Source of the DNA: Chamaecyparis obtusa
Taxonomy: Eukaryota; Streptophyta; Pinopsida; Cupressales; Cupressaceae
Direction: 5' to 3'
Length of the DNA stretch: 64,000 nucleotides
Assembly (NCBI GenBank): GCA_027943335.1
Contig: BSBK01003554.1
Span: 248,001 to 312,000, forward strand
The translations under genes were made by a program, and so were the position numbers. Under the pieces are notes generated by a model. It was given only the letters and a program-made list of their open reading frames with translations. It did not search any database and had not been told where the DNA came from. Position 1 is the first letter of the stretch. Each line of letters starts with the position of its first letter. Positions 1 through 12,330 of this stretch are shown here, in pieces.

Positions 1-191
1 CTGAAACCTTAGGAATAATCTCTACACACATCCTAAAACATGTGTCTAAGCCTACAAGAGCTCATGAATCATACAGAGTCTGTACCACTCTCTATAATTT
101 TCATGTCTGTACTGTCCAACAACTCCTGGTCTTCATAACTGAATACATGTTGACATCAATAAAAAAATATTGAATGGCAAAAATTCCAACA
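1..191 (-). repeat. Partial 3' LTR of the copia element
   Basis: Positions about 90-191 match 5758-5857 closely, both ending TTCCAACA. The sequence just inside (192-225, ATCTACCCCTTTGGCATTG on the plus strand) is the complement of a polypurine tract, as expected next to a 3' LTR. The rest of this LTR lies left of the window. Confidence 0.9.
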
Positions 192-561
192 ATCTACCCC
201 TTTGGCATTGATGACAACATATGTGAAAAACCATCAATCCAAGAGTACCCTTCTTAATACAACCTTCTCAACATCCTCTTCAAATCTCCCCCTAAACTAG
301 TAGGTTTTTCCACTAATTTCTCTCCCCCTTTGACATCAATGGAAAAGGGTGCTAAAATAATATATTTCCTTCTTTCTAAAAACCTTCAACTAGTAGGTGA
401 AAAATCACCATGATTTGATCAGTTATGCTCTGCCAACTACTCCCCTTGAGGAGTAGACTTCTGTAACAAGTCCATAAATGAAAATCCTCTAATAGCTGAT
501 GGACTTGTGCACTTCCTTAGTTACCTATTGGTGGGGATATGACCCCAAGCTTACCTCTGAG

Positions 562-2065
562 TTATTGAAAGGTATCTTTACTCAATGGTTTGGTGAAGAT
601 GTCTAGTGTCTTCTCCTTTGTATTAATGTATTCAAGCTTCACCACTTTATTTGTTACTTTATGTTTCAGAAAATTATACTTGATTGAAATGTGCTTACTC
701 TTTGAATGCATCACTGGGTTTTTTGACATATTTACAACACTTGTGTTATCACAATGTATGATAATAGTTTCTCTTGAATTCACACCAATGTCCTTCAACA
801 TTTACTTTATCCAAATGAATTGAGTACAATTTATTGCTGTTGCAACATACTCTGATTCTACTATTGACTATGATACACAATCCTACTTATTTCTAAGCCA
901 AGAGACCAACCTCTTCCCAAAAGAAAAGGCTCCTCTGCTAGTGCTTTTCCTATCATCTATACATATTTCCCAATTTGCATTAGTGTAAACATTCAATGCA
1001 AAGTTATCTGATCTATCTACAAAAATCATAGGTCAACTAAACCCTTGAGGTATTTGAATATCCTCTTTACTGCTACTAAGTGTGTCTCCTTTGGATATGT
1101 CTAGAATCTAGCATGATTCCAACTACATTAGCAATAATAGGCCTAGTATGTGTTAGATACTGAAGCCCTCCAATCATTGATATGTACTATATTTGAGGTA
1201 CATTCTTTTCCTCAACAGAAATGGATAACTTACTCCCTATAACCATAGGAGTTCCAACTGGTTTACTTTCATTTATGGAAATTTTTTTTAATAACTCTTT
1301 TAGATACTTTGTTTGTGATATAAAAATCCCATCTTTTCTTTGATTTATCAACAATCCTAGGAAGAATTTCATCTTCCCTATCATTGACATCTCAAACACA
1401 CCTTTCATTTCTTCACCAAACTTATTACTCATAACATCATTACGACCAAAGATAATGTCATCAACAAATACTTCTATTATCAAAGTACCTTCATTATTCC
1501 ATCTTAGATACATGTTACTATCTACACTACCCTTCTTGAAACCAAGATGTATTAAATACCTATCCAACCTTGCATACCATGCCCTTGGAGCTTGCTTCAA
1601 TCCATACAATGCTTTCTTTAATTTGAAAACCATATTTCCATCACTTGTCAAAGGAAAACCATTTGGCTACTCAATGTAAAATTCTTCTTCCAAATCACCA
1701 TTTAGGAATGTAGACTTGACATCCATTTGATACACCTTAAAATATTTGTGTGCAACATAGGCAAAGAATAACCTAACTACCTCTATCCTCATAATTGGTG
1801 CAAAAGTCTCCTCAAAATCAATTCCTTCTTTATGTGAGTATCCCTTACATACTAATATGTCTTTATTCCTAATCACAACCCCATCTTCATTCATTTTGTT
1901 TCTGAAAACCCATTTTGTGCCAATGACATTCTTATCTTTAGGTCTCAGGACCAATTCCCAAGTATTGTTTCTCTCAATTTGATCCAATTCTTCTTTCATT
2001 TCCTTAATCCAATAATCATTACTACAAGCTTCATCAGGTGTCCTTAAATCAACCTGAAAAATCAA
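562..2065 (-). pseudogene. copia reverse transcriptase and RNase H, broken
   Basis: RT starts at 1667-2065 ([22 protein letters not shown], [15 protein letters not shown]) and continues at 1187-1651 with LYGLKQAPRAWY and the active-site block FVDDIIFG. RNase H is seen at 562-801 (IIIHCDNTSVVNMSKNPV, HSKSKHISIKYNFLK, ending FTKPL). The DD of FVDD is kept. Stops split the frame at about 1660 and several times between 800 and 1190. Confidence 0.9.
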
Positions 2066-2406
2066 ACAGTCTACATTTCTGATCTATGACCTTGTCTTAG
2101 TACCTGTACTCTTGTCTTCAATAATTAGATCCCATGGATGATTCTTTGCTAAATACTTAGGTGTCTTGAACACTTTTGGTTCACTCAAATTTATATCTAT
2201 GTCACTTCTTGGTAACAAACCCTCTTGTGGTTGTTCATGTACTTCTTCTTGACCTTTTCCTCTTTGAAATTGATTTTGATTTCTCTAAAATAGTTTTTCA
2301 AACCTTTCCCAATCTAGATCATAAGGATTGAATTCACACGTTCTTTCTTGTACCTAAAACCTTTCATCAATTCTGACATTCACACTCTCAATCATTTTCT
2401 TAGCTC

Positions 2407-3133
2407 TCAAATTGTAACATCTATACACTTTTCTTTTCTAGAGGAATACCCAAGCAAGATCCCTTCATCACTCCTAGCATCAAATTTTTCTATGCCATTA
2501 TCTCTTTTGATAAAACACTTTCTACCAAAAATTCTAAAATATATAACACTACGAGTTTCACCATACCATAATTCATAGGGTGTCTTACTTATTCCTTCTC
2601 TAACTTTTACTCTGTTCATTGTGTATACTACGGTGTTCACTACTTCTCTCCAATATATGTGTTCTACTTTCCCTTCAATCAACATTATCTTTGCAACATC
2701 AAGGATTGATCTATTTGTTATTTCAAAAACACCATTCTATTGTAGTGTTCTAGGTGCAGATGTTTGTCAAGAAGAATTCCATGTTCATCACAAAATTATT
2801 GAATTCACCTAATCTGAACTCACCACCTCTGTCTGATCTTAAGAACTTTATCCTCAATCCGGTCTCATTCTCTACTTTTTCCTTAAAGTATCTGCATTTC
2901 TCAAAAGGTTCTAATTTTTCTCTAAGAAAACTAACCCACATCATTTTAGAGTAATCATCAATAAAAATTATAAAGTAATTATCTCCAAAGTAAGACCTAG
3001 TCTGATTAGGTCCAAAAAGATATGTATGAACAAGATCCAACTTGTTCCTTGTTGAAAATTCTCTGCTATGAAAGTTTCTCCTTATTTTCTTTCCCATCAC
3101 ACATTCTTTGTATGTAGTGTTAGAACACTTCAC
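2407..3133 (-). pseudogene. copia integrase core, broken
   Basis: The segment at 2750-3133 has the integrase catalytic region: HTYLFGPNQTRSYFGDNYF then FIDDYSKMMWVSFL, and FLRSDRGGEF with the second catalytic Asp. The segment at 2407-2685 carries EHIYWREVVNTVVYTMNR and the C-terminal ...FRIFGRKCF block. A frame break near 2690-2750 falls around the catalytic Glu region, so the D,D-35-E triad is not in one frame. The family enzyme inserts cDNA into the genome. Confidence 0.88.
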
Positions 3134-3361
3134 AATTTTAGGTAGGTCTCTAGTGGCATTAATGTTACTTTACCTTACAATGTTATCAAAGTTGATATGA
3201 AAAAATACCCTATGGCATAGCCAGCTATCATCGACCTTTGAAACAAAAAAAATTACTTCACTTGAGTTTAGATGAAACACATTACCTCATATATGAATTC
3301 TAGTAGAAATCATATCTCCTTTAGCACTTCTAATTGAGCACTTTACATCCTTGAATTCCAA

Positions 3362-3734
3362 CTAATAACCCTTTTTAAAAAATTGACCAAAACTCAACAA
3401 ATTATGTGTTAAACCATCAACAAGGCATACATCATATATATTAGTTTTGCCATCCAAAGTAATGGATCCAATCCAAACAATAGCTCTAGGAGTATTTCCA
3501 CCTAGTTCTACAACTCCACCATTATACATATTCAACTTAACAAATTTATTCTTATCTCCTATCATGTGTTGTGAAAAACCACCATCTATGATCCAATCAA
3601 CCTTTTTGTTAACATGAGACACTAATGCTTTTTCTTCTTTGATAGGTTTATCTTCTTTAATTGCTACAAATCCAAGTAACTCATTTATATAATCATCATC
3701 ATGCACCATCATTAGCATAAAAAAATTATTTATC
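3362..3734 (-). pseudogene. copia aspartic protease and GAG-pre-integrase remnant
   Basis: The frame contains DWIIDGGFSQHM, the position of the plant copia protease motif W-x-LDSGA/C-S-x-HM, with the catalytic D kept and the following serine changed to G. It continues into CLVDGLTHNLLSFGQ, the usual pre-integrase motif (LxxNLLSVxQL). The frame is short and bounded by stops. The family enzyme cleaves the Gag-Pol polyprotein. Confidence 0.85.
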
Positions 3735-4675
3735 CTTAATGTATTTACCACATTTAGGCTTATGCTTAGGAACTCTAGTTGGACATCTAGAAGCAAAATG
3801 ACCAACCTTACTACAGTTAAATAATTTTATGGATAACTTTCCTTCAAACTTACCTTGGCCCTTTCTTTCTCTTCTTACAATCAAGGCTAAGACCTTCTCA
3901 TCCACACTATTTTCAATCCTTTCAATCTCTCCCCATTCATCAACCTGATCTCCCAACTCTTTACTGTACTTACTTGATTTTCTAGTACCTACAAGATTTG
4001 TTCCTGCATCTTATTTTTTGTGCACAGTTGCCTTGAAAGATGTCTCCACCTTAGGTAAGGCATCTTCAAGCTTTGGGGTATCAAATGTAGTTAGTTAGGA
4101 TACTAAAATTTCCCCTATGAAACCTTTGTCAATGGTACGATCTCCTCTATTGCATGCACTTTAGTGTTATACACTGGTGTCAAAGATCTCAAAATCTTTG
4201 TAATGACCTAATCCTTAGTGTAGGTTCCTCCATTGTTCCTGATTCCCATTACACATTATGTAACCCTTTGAACAAACATCCTTACTATTTCATCTTCTTT
4301 CATATGAAGTGTCTCCATCCTTGTTCTCCACTTTTTTAGTTTGGCTCCTTTAGTGTATGTATCTGCTTCATATAGTGCTAACAATCTTTCCCATCTATCA
4401 TGTTCTTTATAAAAATATTTGATCATAGAGAATTCACCATCAAATAATGCACTTATCAATTCTTCTTTGGCAATCATATTGTATGAAAATATCTTCTTTT
4501 CTTCATCAGTTGTGGCAGGGTCTTCCAACTCATCTTCAGTCTTGAGTCTTGCATCTTTCTTGTTTACCATCCAATAATCCAAGCCCAAACAAAATAAACG
4601 AGTCTTCATCTCATCCATCCATGCATCAAATTTTTTTTTATCAATCTTGGGACTTTATTTCTTGAAGTAAGACAT
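3735..4675 (-). pseudogene. copia gag with zinc knuckle, broken
   Basis: The probable start codon is at 4675 (product begins MSYFKK), and a stop follows within seven codons. The gag body at 4256-4618 contains the segments LGLDYWMVNK and FDGEFSMIKYF typical of plant copia gag. A CCHC zinc knuckle (CSKVGHFASRC, preceded by FN instead of the usual YxC start) lies at about 3770-3830. Frameshifts separate the gag body from the knuckle. The family protein packages element RNA into virus-like particles; this copy cannot make it intact. Confidence 0.85.
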
Positions 4676-4722
4676 CCTAGATCTTTACCTCAAGCGGTCA
4701 AGCTTTCTCTTTGAGGACCAAT

Positions 4723-4737
4723 AGCTCTAATACCAAT
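4723..4737 (-). promoter_or_regulatory. Primer-binding site, initiator Met tRNA type
   Basis: The minus strand reads TTGGTATTAGAGCT directly after the LTR end, one change from the usual plant TGGTATCAGAGC site for initiator Met tRNA. It would prime minus-strand cDNA synthesis. Confidence 0.85.
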
Positions 4738-5857
4738 TGTTAGATAACAATGTATCAAGCAACTGATAGGGGGGTGAATCAGCTGTTAAAAATATTATCA
4801 AACTCAACATCAGATATAATCTTATGGAAAACAAAATGTAAAACCATATCACATCATTCAACACAAGTGACACCAAGATTTGTTCTCGAAGAAAACCCTA
4901 TTAAGGGAAAAACCCTAGTGGGGATGACACCCACAAATATACGAACTATATGAATGAAACCCTATTAGAAGTTCTAGCCCTGTTAGGAGCTAATTAGTAA
5001 AATAGGAAGGTCCCTATTAAAGGACAAACCCTATTAGGATTCTCAAACATTATTAGGGGTATTACAATTGGCCACAAGCCCAAACACAATTAGAAGGTTA
5101 CATCCACCTTCAATCCTTTGTTGAATATACTTTATCATACCTAAATATCTTGTTAGGACAATCCAATCCTTGTGCCTAGATGCACAACCTTCTTCTCTGT
5201 TAGAAGTAGATCTCACAACCTTCCAATTGCCATATTACCATCACAATTCACACATCTCAAGGAATAAACCCTTCCTTATATACAAGTTACAAATATTAAT
5301 TCATCTAGAAGTCGGCCATTATAGGACCTCATTACATAAAAAATAACTTCATTATCCAAGGTGATGACACACAAGTCATCCTTGATTATGTTACAATAAT
5401 TATAATTCACCCAAAGTTAGCTCCACTAGTAATTCAATCATAAATCAATCTTCTATATGTTACTCTTCTTGGTCAACTCCCAAATACTTCCACGCTAGAA
5501 CACATGCCATAGATGACATCAAAATTTACACGAACATGCTGAAATCACAATGTATCTTCTTCATGATGTCCTTTGACATTTCCCAAGTGCGTATACTGAA
5601 ATTCATCATCGCACAATAGTTATGTTCCAAACACTGGAACTAGGTCTATGAAAACTTTTAGTCTCTTGTTGTGTAACTAGTCTTCACTAAAAAACTCATA
5701 TCTTTGTCCAATGATCATATAAATGTCTATGGACATAGGAATAAGCATACCACTCTCTACAATATTCTTTTCTGTACTGTCCAACAATTTGTGGCCTTCA
5801 TAATTGAATATATGTTGACATCAATGAAAAAACTATTGAATGACAACAATTCCAACA
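4738..5857 (-). repeat. 5' LTR of the copia element (1120 bp)
   Basis: On the element strand it begins TGTTGGAATTG and ends ...TTATCTAACA, giving TG...CA termini, and is followed directly by the primer-binding site. It contains no coding sequence; short frames inside it are chance. Confidence 0.9.
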
Positions 5858-5996
5858 TATATATGTATATATAGATGCATATATATATACACATACATAC
5901 ATCTCTCTCTCTCTATATATATATATTTATATGTGTATGTGTGTATATATGCATTATATGTACGTATGTGCCTATATTTATGTATTTATATATATC
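5858..5996. repeat. Mixed TA/TC/TG microsatellite
   Basis: Alternating purine-pyrimidine tracts of TA, CATA, TC and TGTA lie directly beside the copia LTR end. The 61-codon frame across it is a by-product of the repeat. Confidence 0.85.
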
Positions 5997-6604
5997 TAAA
6001 ATTAAAACCCACAAGTGAAATATAGTCTTTGTATCCTAGGAGATAAAATTTCACAATGTAAAGAATGAGGGAAGTGAATCATTTAGTCTCCATCTATTCA
6101 TGTCTTTGAGGGAAATTATTCTATGGGACAACAAGTGGAATGAAGGGATACTTGATTGTATTCTCTCAATATGTTAGGAATATTTTCTCTCCCTCACGAG
6201 GAGTGAAATAGGGGATTCTCCCATGCGATATCATATTCCTTTAGATACCTCCCCATTAATATTCCCTCTTGTAACCAATTTATCATTTGACAATGGTTGT
6301 ATAGATTTGATATAGATGCTAACTTTGTGCAATGAATCACCTGAAGTTAGTGATTTGGGATCCATAGCAAGTAGGTGAAAAGTCAAACTTGTGCCCACTT
6401 CTATGGGAAAGTGGTGCAAGATAATACGAGACAATCCATGGGCTACATAATGAACTGTTGCATTATCACCTACTTATATGAAAGAAAATTCTAGTGTACT
6501 TGAGTTTTTTATGAGTAATGCACTTGAAGAAATGGACATTCCTAAGCTAAAACTCCTCGATGCAGATTCTCAAGTCATAAAAAGGATTCACAAGTACCTC
6601 TAGT

Positions 6605-6662
<58 letters not shown>

Positions 6663-8985
6663 GCTCTCCATTTCTCTCTCTAGTTTCCCAATAATGTTAT
6701 AATTATCTTTTTATGCCCTAAGGTGGAAGGGGTGAAGGACAAGCTTGTTCAAATTCATCCAAAAGTTATTTTTTCTCAATGTATGAGTCTCTTGCAGCTC
6801 CAAAATTATTATAAGAAGTTAATAAAAATAAGGTCTCTATTTCAAGTTATAACTATTTGCACAAGCTTCAAGAAAGAGAGTCTATTCATGAAAGGCCACA
6901 TTTTAACTATTTCATCGAAAGAGTTATTCAAAAAATCTTCTATAAAGGTCAATTTCACTTCATACCCTAACCCTTTATTTCCAACCAGTGGACATATCCA
7001 ATTATGTCTGCCTCTCTCTCTAAATTTTCATTATGTGAGTTCCCTTACTCATGTATAACATATGCACAATGTAATTTTGCAATAGATTCCTATATGAAAT
7101 CTACATATAAATCACTAATTAAAAAGATAACCTTATGCACCTAAGAACATTCAAGCTTTCATTTACAAAAAATCAATAGAATTTGTTAAGGTGTATTGGA
7201 TTTTAATGTTCCTCATAATATTGTGGTAACACCATTAAAGAAAAAATGCAGTACTCATAATGTTCTATTACCTAAATGATAAGACTGTTGATCTGATGTT
7301 GCAATTATGCCCAATTTTGCAAACTTGTTCTCTTGTTTTGGATTGAAACTGTTAACCGAATCAGCTGCAAGACTTGATAAGGAGGACACCAATAATATAA
7401 TATTTTTGGGAAAGATAATCGAGAAATTTTTTTCTGTTATTGTAGGTCGCTAGCCTCCTAGAAACCTAGAAACTATGAAGAAATATATACCAGACATCTT
7501 TTAGGAAAGTACATCTGAAGATGTTATGGAAGTATGTCAGTGTGATCTTTTTCAAGGTTTCAAATGAACCATTGGTCCTCTTGATTACTTAACTATAAAG
7601 TCACTTGTTGAATGTATCAAACATTGTGATAGAGAATTACTAAAAGTTATGTTTATCAATTTTGATGAAGATCAAGACTTGACAAAGTATTTGAATATGT
7701 TATACCTTGAATATAATAAAGTTGTGATCTACATTATAATTTGGTTTATGAAGGCCATAGTAGACAAAAAGATAATAATTTCAAGATCTTCTAGAATTTA
7801 TTTTCAAACAACATGGCTACCAATCATGGAAACATATTTTGTAAAGGAGTTGGAAAAGTTGAGAAGGTTAAGAGCATAATGCTTAAAGTAGTAGACTTCC
7901 TCTGATGAACAAGAAACATATTTGTGTATAATATTTTAACACTAGATTTGAACATTCCTCATAATGTCACAATGACACCATTTTAGTGGCATGTCATTCC
8001 TCGTAATATCATTTCACCCCCCTCCTCTTCTCCCACTCCCCCTCTCTCTATTTCTCTCCGTCTCTCCTCTCCTAAATTATTTGATTTTATTTGTGGTACA
8101 AAATAATTGTTTTTTTAATTCACCTAGGAAAGATCTATCCATGTCATCTAAAAATGTGTACGAGTGAAAATATACACCAATGAAGACAATAAAAGAAGTC
8201 TTCAATAGGTGAGGCCAAATGAGCTATGTGTGGGTAATATCCATACACTAAACTATCATATTTTAACCTAAAGTCCCATTTTCAGTCTCTCTATGTACCG
8301 ACCAAATGATAAATTTGAAATAGCAATGTTAAAATTATCAAGAAGTTAAATTTATACTTAACAAAGTAACCTAGATTAAACAGGACAATTTGTTTCCACT
8401 AAAAACTTATATTTTTGGAACAATATTAAATAGAAAAGAAAAGATGCATACCTTGTTTTTGTTTATAATATCTTTGCATTCTCTCTTCACGTAATCTTTG
8501 TGCCTTCTTTTGAATTCTTTTGTGCAATTGTATTTTGTCTTATCCTTTGGCTTCACATCTCCTTCTTTATGAAATATGGCTCAACAATTTCTCTCGCAAA
8601 AATTTTATCCTCTAAAATCTGGCTTAAAGAACAAAATATGAATTTAATTTATCATATTGATTATAGAAAAGAAAAAACTAACTCCCTATTTACATACATT
8701 AATAAATAATAAAAAATTGGTTCGTAAGCCTTCAAAGAAGATCAACCATAAAAATAATTTAATAATTTTTTAATTTAGTCCCATTTCTTTGAAGGCATCC
8801 ATTAGTCATGATGTCTCTGCCAAATTAGGGGCTTTGTTTGAAGCACCCTTTAAATGAAGACACCTTTGAGTGAAGAGGAATCCCTTTGTTTAGAGGGCAC
8901 TTCTAATGAAGCCTCTAATTATTTTCTCTGTCTATCCTTTCCCTTCAACATTCCTCTAATTTTGGCTTTCAAAGGTCTAGTTGAA
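5997..8985. other. AT-rich intergenic DNA without recognisable genes
   Basis: Only short frames occur (for example 6723-7058 and 7649-7879 on plus) and none has a motif I recognise. A degenerate phrase, TTCCTCATAAT...ACACCATT, occurs near 7209 and again near 7953 with a shorter third copy near 7995, which may mark an old transposon fragment. Confidence 0.5.
6609..6659. repeat. (CT)n microsatellite, about 25 units
   Basis: An uninterrupted CT run. A second, impure pyrimidine tract rich in CT and C lies at about 8025-8080. Confidence 0.95.
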
Positions 8986-9341
8986 TACCCTATTGGAGCT
9001 AAAAAATCCTCGATAGATTTGAGTCCATATTTTGAAATTTTCCCTAAGGCAAAGTTAATGCCCTTGAAAATCATTGTAAAAGGCCAAGTTTGAGTACAAA
9101 GGAAAAAATGACTTGGTGTTTTTTCATTAGGAATTTCTTGGGGGATGTGTTAATCACCTATCTCTAAGCATAGGCAGTGGGTTTCAGCTCTCATATTTCA
9201 ATTTTGGTATGTTTAGGAGGTAGCCATTTAGAGGTGTTAACCCAAATCTGCACTGTGTTTCCATAATATCATAAAGTAACCCATTTTAAAGGATTGCATC
9301 TTGTGCCTAGTTGATATTCATGACATGAGGGTTGTTGCACT

Positions 9342-9676
9342 TGTTACAAGTAGTAGTTGTCATTGCACCAAAAGATCAACCTGTTAATGCCCGATACAAC
9401 CACTAGACTTATAGAAGACACAGGAGGTTGTTAAACCATGTCACGAATCTCGAGGGGAGCGCTGACCATTTTTCCAACAATCTCCCCCTCAGCGTTACCT
9501 GAGGGGATTCGAACCTGTGACCAAGCTCTGATACCATTTGTTACAAGTAGTAGTTGTCGGTGCACCAAAAGATCAACCTGTTAATGCCCAATACAACCAC
9601 TAGACTTATAGAAGACACAGGAGGCTGTTAAACCATGTCATGAATCTCGAGGGGAGCACTGACCATTTTTCTAATA
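9342..9676 (-). mobile_element. TRIM: 335-bp miniature LTR retrotransposon
   Basis: Two 138-bp direct repeats (9342-9479 and 9539-9676) flank a 59-bp interior. On the minus strand the interior starts with a perfect initiator-Met primer-binding site (TGGTATCAGAGC) immediately after an LTR ending TTGTAACA, and ends with the purine-rich CTGAGGGGGAGAT before the next LTR. Flanking 5-mers are GCACT and GTACT, a target duplication with one change. The paralogous LTR at about 20790 is the empty site. It has no coding capacity and depends on enzymes from other elements. Confidence 0.93.
9480..9538 (-). promoter_or_regulatory. TRIM interior: primer-binding site, tRNA-like B box, hairpin, polypurine tract
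   Basis: Read on the minus strand, the primer-binding site is followed by GGTTCGAATCC, a perfect match to the RNA polymerase III B-box consensus GGTTCGANTCC. Next comes CCCCTCAG-GTAACG-CTGAGGGG, an 8-bp perfect stem with a 6-base loop whose 3' arm doubles as the polypurine tract. No A box is evident, so transcription by polymerase III is only a possibility. Confidence 0.7.
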
Positions 9677-10965
9677 GTACTATGTTTTAGGCATGAGAGT
9701 GAGTCTCCATGACCTTTTTTATTCCCCCATGAGTTGGTTTGATCATTTTTCTAGAGCCACTTTGTTTGCAATTAATTAAATGTCTCTGAGTGTGCAAAAT
9801 TCAGAATTTAAATGACCTACTTTGAGGACTCATAAGTTGCAACCGGCTCAAACAAAAGATGAATTGAAAGTTATTTTTCATTATAGACATGGAAGTGTCC
9901 CTCCCTGATGATTTTTGGACCTTGAAAAATCCATTTGGTCACTTTTCCAATCCCATTCCAAATCTAGTTTCTGCATATCTCACTGTTTTAAATTCAGAAA
10001 ACTCTGAAGTGTTGACTTTGGTGTTTAATTGTAATTGACCTTTTGATCATCTAGGAAAGATAATTATGGATTCATTTTCCTTGTATGGGAGTGAATCAAC
10101 ACATAGGGTTTTGGATCATAATTGTTTCATTTGATAAGTTTTCAAAGTCATATTTGAAGGTATTTTATGCAGATTTGCAGTGTGGGTGTAATCAATGTTC
10201 TAAATGGCCATGTTTGCTCAATGATATTTTGAAGCCCAAATATTTTCATGAAAATTAATTTGGCATATGTTCTCACATGTTGGAAGTGAATGTAAGTCTT
10301 AGATGGCATGCTTATGTGAGACCTTTTGATCAGTTTTCAAGGCCATTTCTAGAGGCCAATTGTTATTTTTGGGCAACCTTGTAGAGGCACAATGGATGTA
10401 TTGTTGTGATTGAAATTTTGACATGGCATGGTTTGATTCCACTAAGCAACTACATTCTGGATGAGCTGGAGGTAAAAATTGTGTGTAGGATGTTACTCCA
10501 CAATTTTTCTTCCCAATTGATGTTCACATCAAGCACAAAATTGCATTGGTTCTATGTGTTGTTTTATCCTCTCATGCTTTACATTTCTCTTGAAGTGCTG
10601 CGCGCACTCATATATTTTCGAGGAACTAAGTATGCCCTATTTTGTAAGGTGTTATGCATATTGTATTAAAAACATTAAGCATGCCATATTTTCTTAGAGT
10701 GCCAAAAACACTATATTTCTGAAGTATTGAACTTACGATTTAAAATATTGAGCTAGACATGTATCTTTTAAGTGCTGCACATTGTTCTTGGTGTGCGCAC
10801 TTGACTCTATGGTGTGTGCAATTGATCAAGTGTTGTGCACACTTGTCTCAAAGGTGTGTGCTGGCATTGGGATGCACACTTTGTTTGTGAGTGTGTTGGA
10901 GTGAAGGGTGCACACCGTTTTGTACTATGTGTACCAAGCATGAAGGGTGCACACTTGTTTGAAGA

Positions 10966-11123
10966 GGATGTGCACACCAAATTAAAGAGGGAATGCATCA
11001 AGCGGAGGAGGATGCCAAGGAAAGGAGGTGCGTACTAGTTTAAGAGGATGTGTGCACCAAATCAAAGAGGCAACACATCAAGTGGAGGAGGCTACCAAGG
11101 AAAGGAGGTGCATACCAGTTTAA
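10966..11123 (+). repeat. Tandem duplication of about 79 bp inside the giant LTR
   Basis: The block GAGGATGTGCACACCAAAT...AGGAAAGGAGGTGC occurs twice head to tail, starting at about 10966 and 11044. The same duplication is at about 22055-22205 in the 3' LTR, so it predates insertion. It sits in a GTGTGCAC-rich zone (about 10790-11260). Confidence 0.8.
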
Positions 11124-11742
11124 ATGGCTGTGTACCACTGCAATGGTGCGTGCCACAACAAGTAATGAAAGGTACGTACTTCACTGGTGTGCACACCATT
11201 GTTTGCAAGGGGAAAGAAATTTTTTTAGGGTGCACATTAGATGCTGCACACAAACATAACATAAAGTAGTAAAACCAAAGGAAAAAGAAGAAAGAGCCAG
11301 AGAAAATGTGCCAGACAAAGGTAAATTTAAAAAGGGTGTACATGTGGGTTTATCCCACATGCACCCCGATTTGGTCGTAAGAAGTTTTTCAAATAAAACT
11401 ACACAAGTAGAGATATAAAGTGAAAGGAAAGAGGCAAGTGGCTGCCGCTTGGACTTGTGTGGGCCTGAACTATGTGCTTTCTAGCTAGGTGCACAGAGAG
11501 ACTTTTAAATGAAAGTATTTAAAATTGTGAGTTGTTTAATCCCACATTGGTGGGGATGGGGGAAATTAAAGATTTTAAATGGAGAAACACTCACATAGCA
11601 TTGTGAAGAAAGTGAAGGAGAATCTCTATGTGTGCATGTTGGTGTTGCATTGGGATGCATACCGATGACCAGAAAACCTAAAATTTTGTAGAAAGTGGGT
11701 AGTTGACCTAGCAGTGAAGTGGACACATGGCAACTTGTTGTG

Positions 11743-12330
11743 TAATCTCCAAATAGGTTTATGGTTAGCACTAACATCTGGAGATTAAGATATAGTAGTT
11801 AAGTTGCCTGGTTGCCTAATCTCGTGATGGTTGTAGTTAGTGGCCTAGCATTCTGAGATTCAGAGAATGAGTAGTCACCCAATATCCAAATAGAAGAGTA
11901 GTTAGAGATAACATCTGGAGAATAGGAGAGTGGTTAGTCTCCGAATCTCCAAATACCAGTGGTTAAGGAGAGTGCATTTTGAGATTGAGAGATAGCTTAG
12001 TTGTAATCTCCAGATTAAGTTGCAGTTAGAGCTAACATTTAGAGAATTAAAGATGGAGGTTAATTAACCATGTCACACAATCTCCAGATGGTGGCGGTTA
12101 AGTAGATGAAATTTTGAGATTGGGAGGATGCTTTGGTCACCCAATCTCCAAATGGAACCACAGTTAAGAGATGCATCCAAAGATTATGAGAATAAGCTTG
12201 TCATGAGATCTTCAGATGTAACCCTAGTTAGAAATTAGATTATGAGAACTGGAGAATGTAACCCTAGTCTCTAAATATCTAGATAAAGGTGGTCAAGCTA
12301 GGGTTAATGTGAGCATTAAGTTAGCTTGTG
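11743..12330 (+). repeat. Degenerate ~64-bp minisatellite in U3 of the 5' LTR
   Basis: AATCTCCA-like blocks recur at about 11743, 11880, 11943, 12004, 12080, 12142 and 12205, a spacing near 63-66 bp (one unit near 11817 is more diverged). Each unit also carries the inverted block CATCTGGAGATT or a variant, so units can fold on themselves. The matching array in the 3' LTR is at about 22838-23400. Confidence 0.8.

Larger units (their letters stand above)
1..5857 (-). mobile_element. Ty1/copia LTR retrotransposon, decayed, 3' LTR cut by window edge
   Basis: On the minus strand the domain order is gag, zinc knuckle, protease/pre-integrase, integrase, reverse transcriptase, RNase H. Integrase before RT defines Ty1/copia. 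The 5' LTR is 4738-5857 and the last 191 bp of the 3' LTR lie at 1-191; both end in the same stretch (TACCACTCTCT... to TTCCAACA on the plus strand). A primer-binding site matching initiator Met tRNA abuts the 5' LTR. Frames are broken by many stops and frameshifts, so the copy cannot encode a full polyprotein. The left target duplication is outside the window. Confidence 0.93.

Noticed and set aside
9480..9538. tRNA gene in the TRIM interior
   Set aside because: Only a B box/T-arm-like segment and primer site are present; no A box, anticodon arm or acceptor stem.
10807..11343. Several overlapping frames on both strands in the giant LTR
   Set aside because: They follow GTGTGCAC-rich repeats, are mirrored in the other LTR with disruptions, and lack protein motifs.
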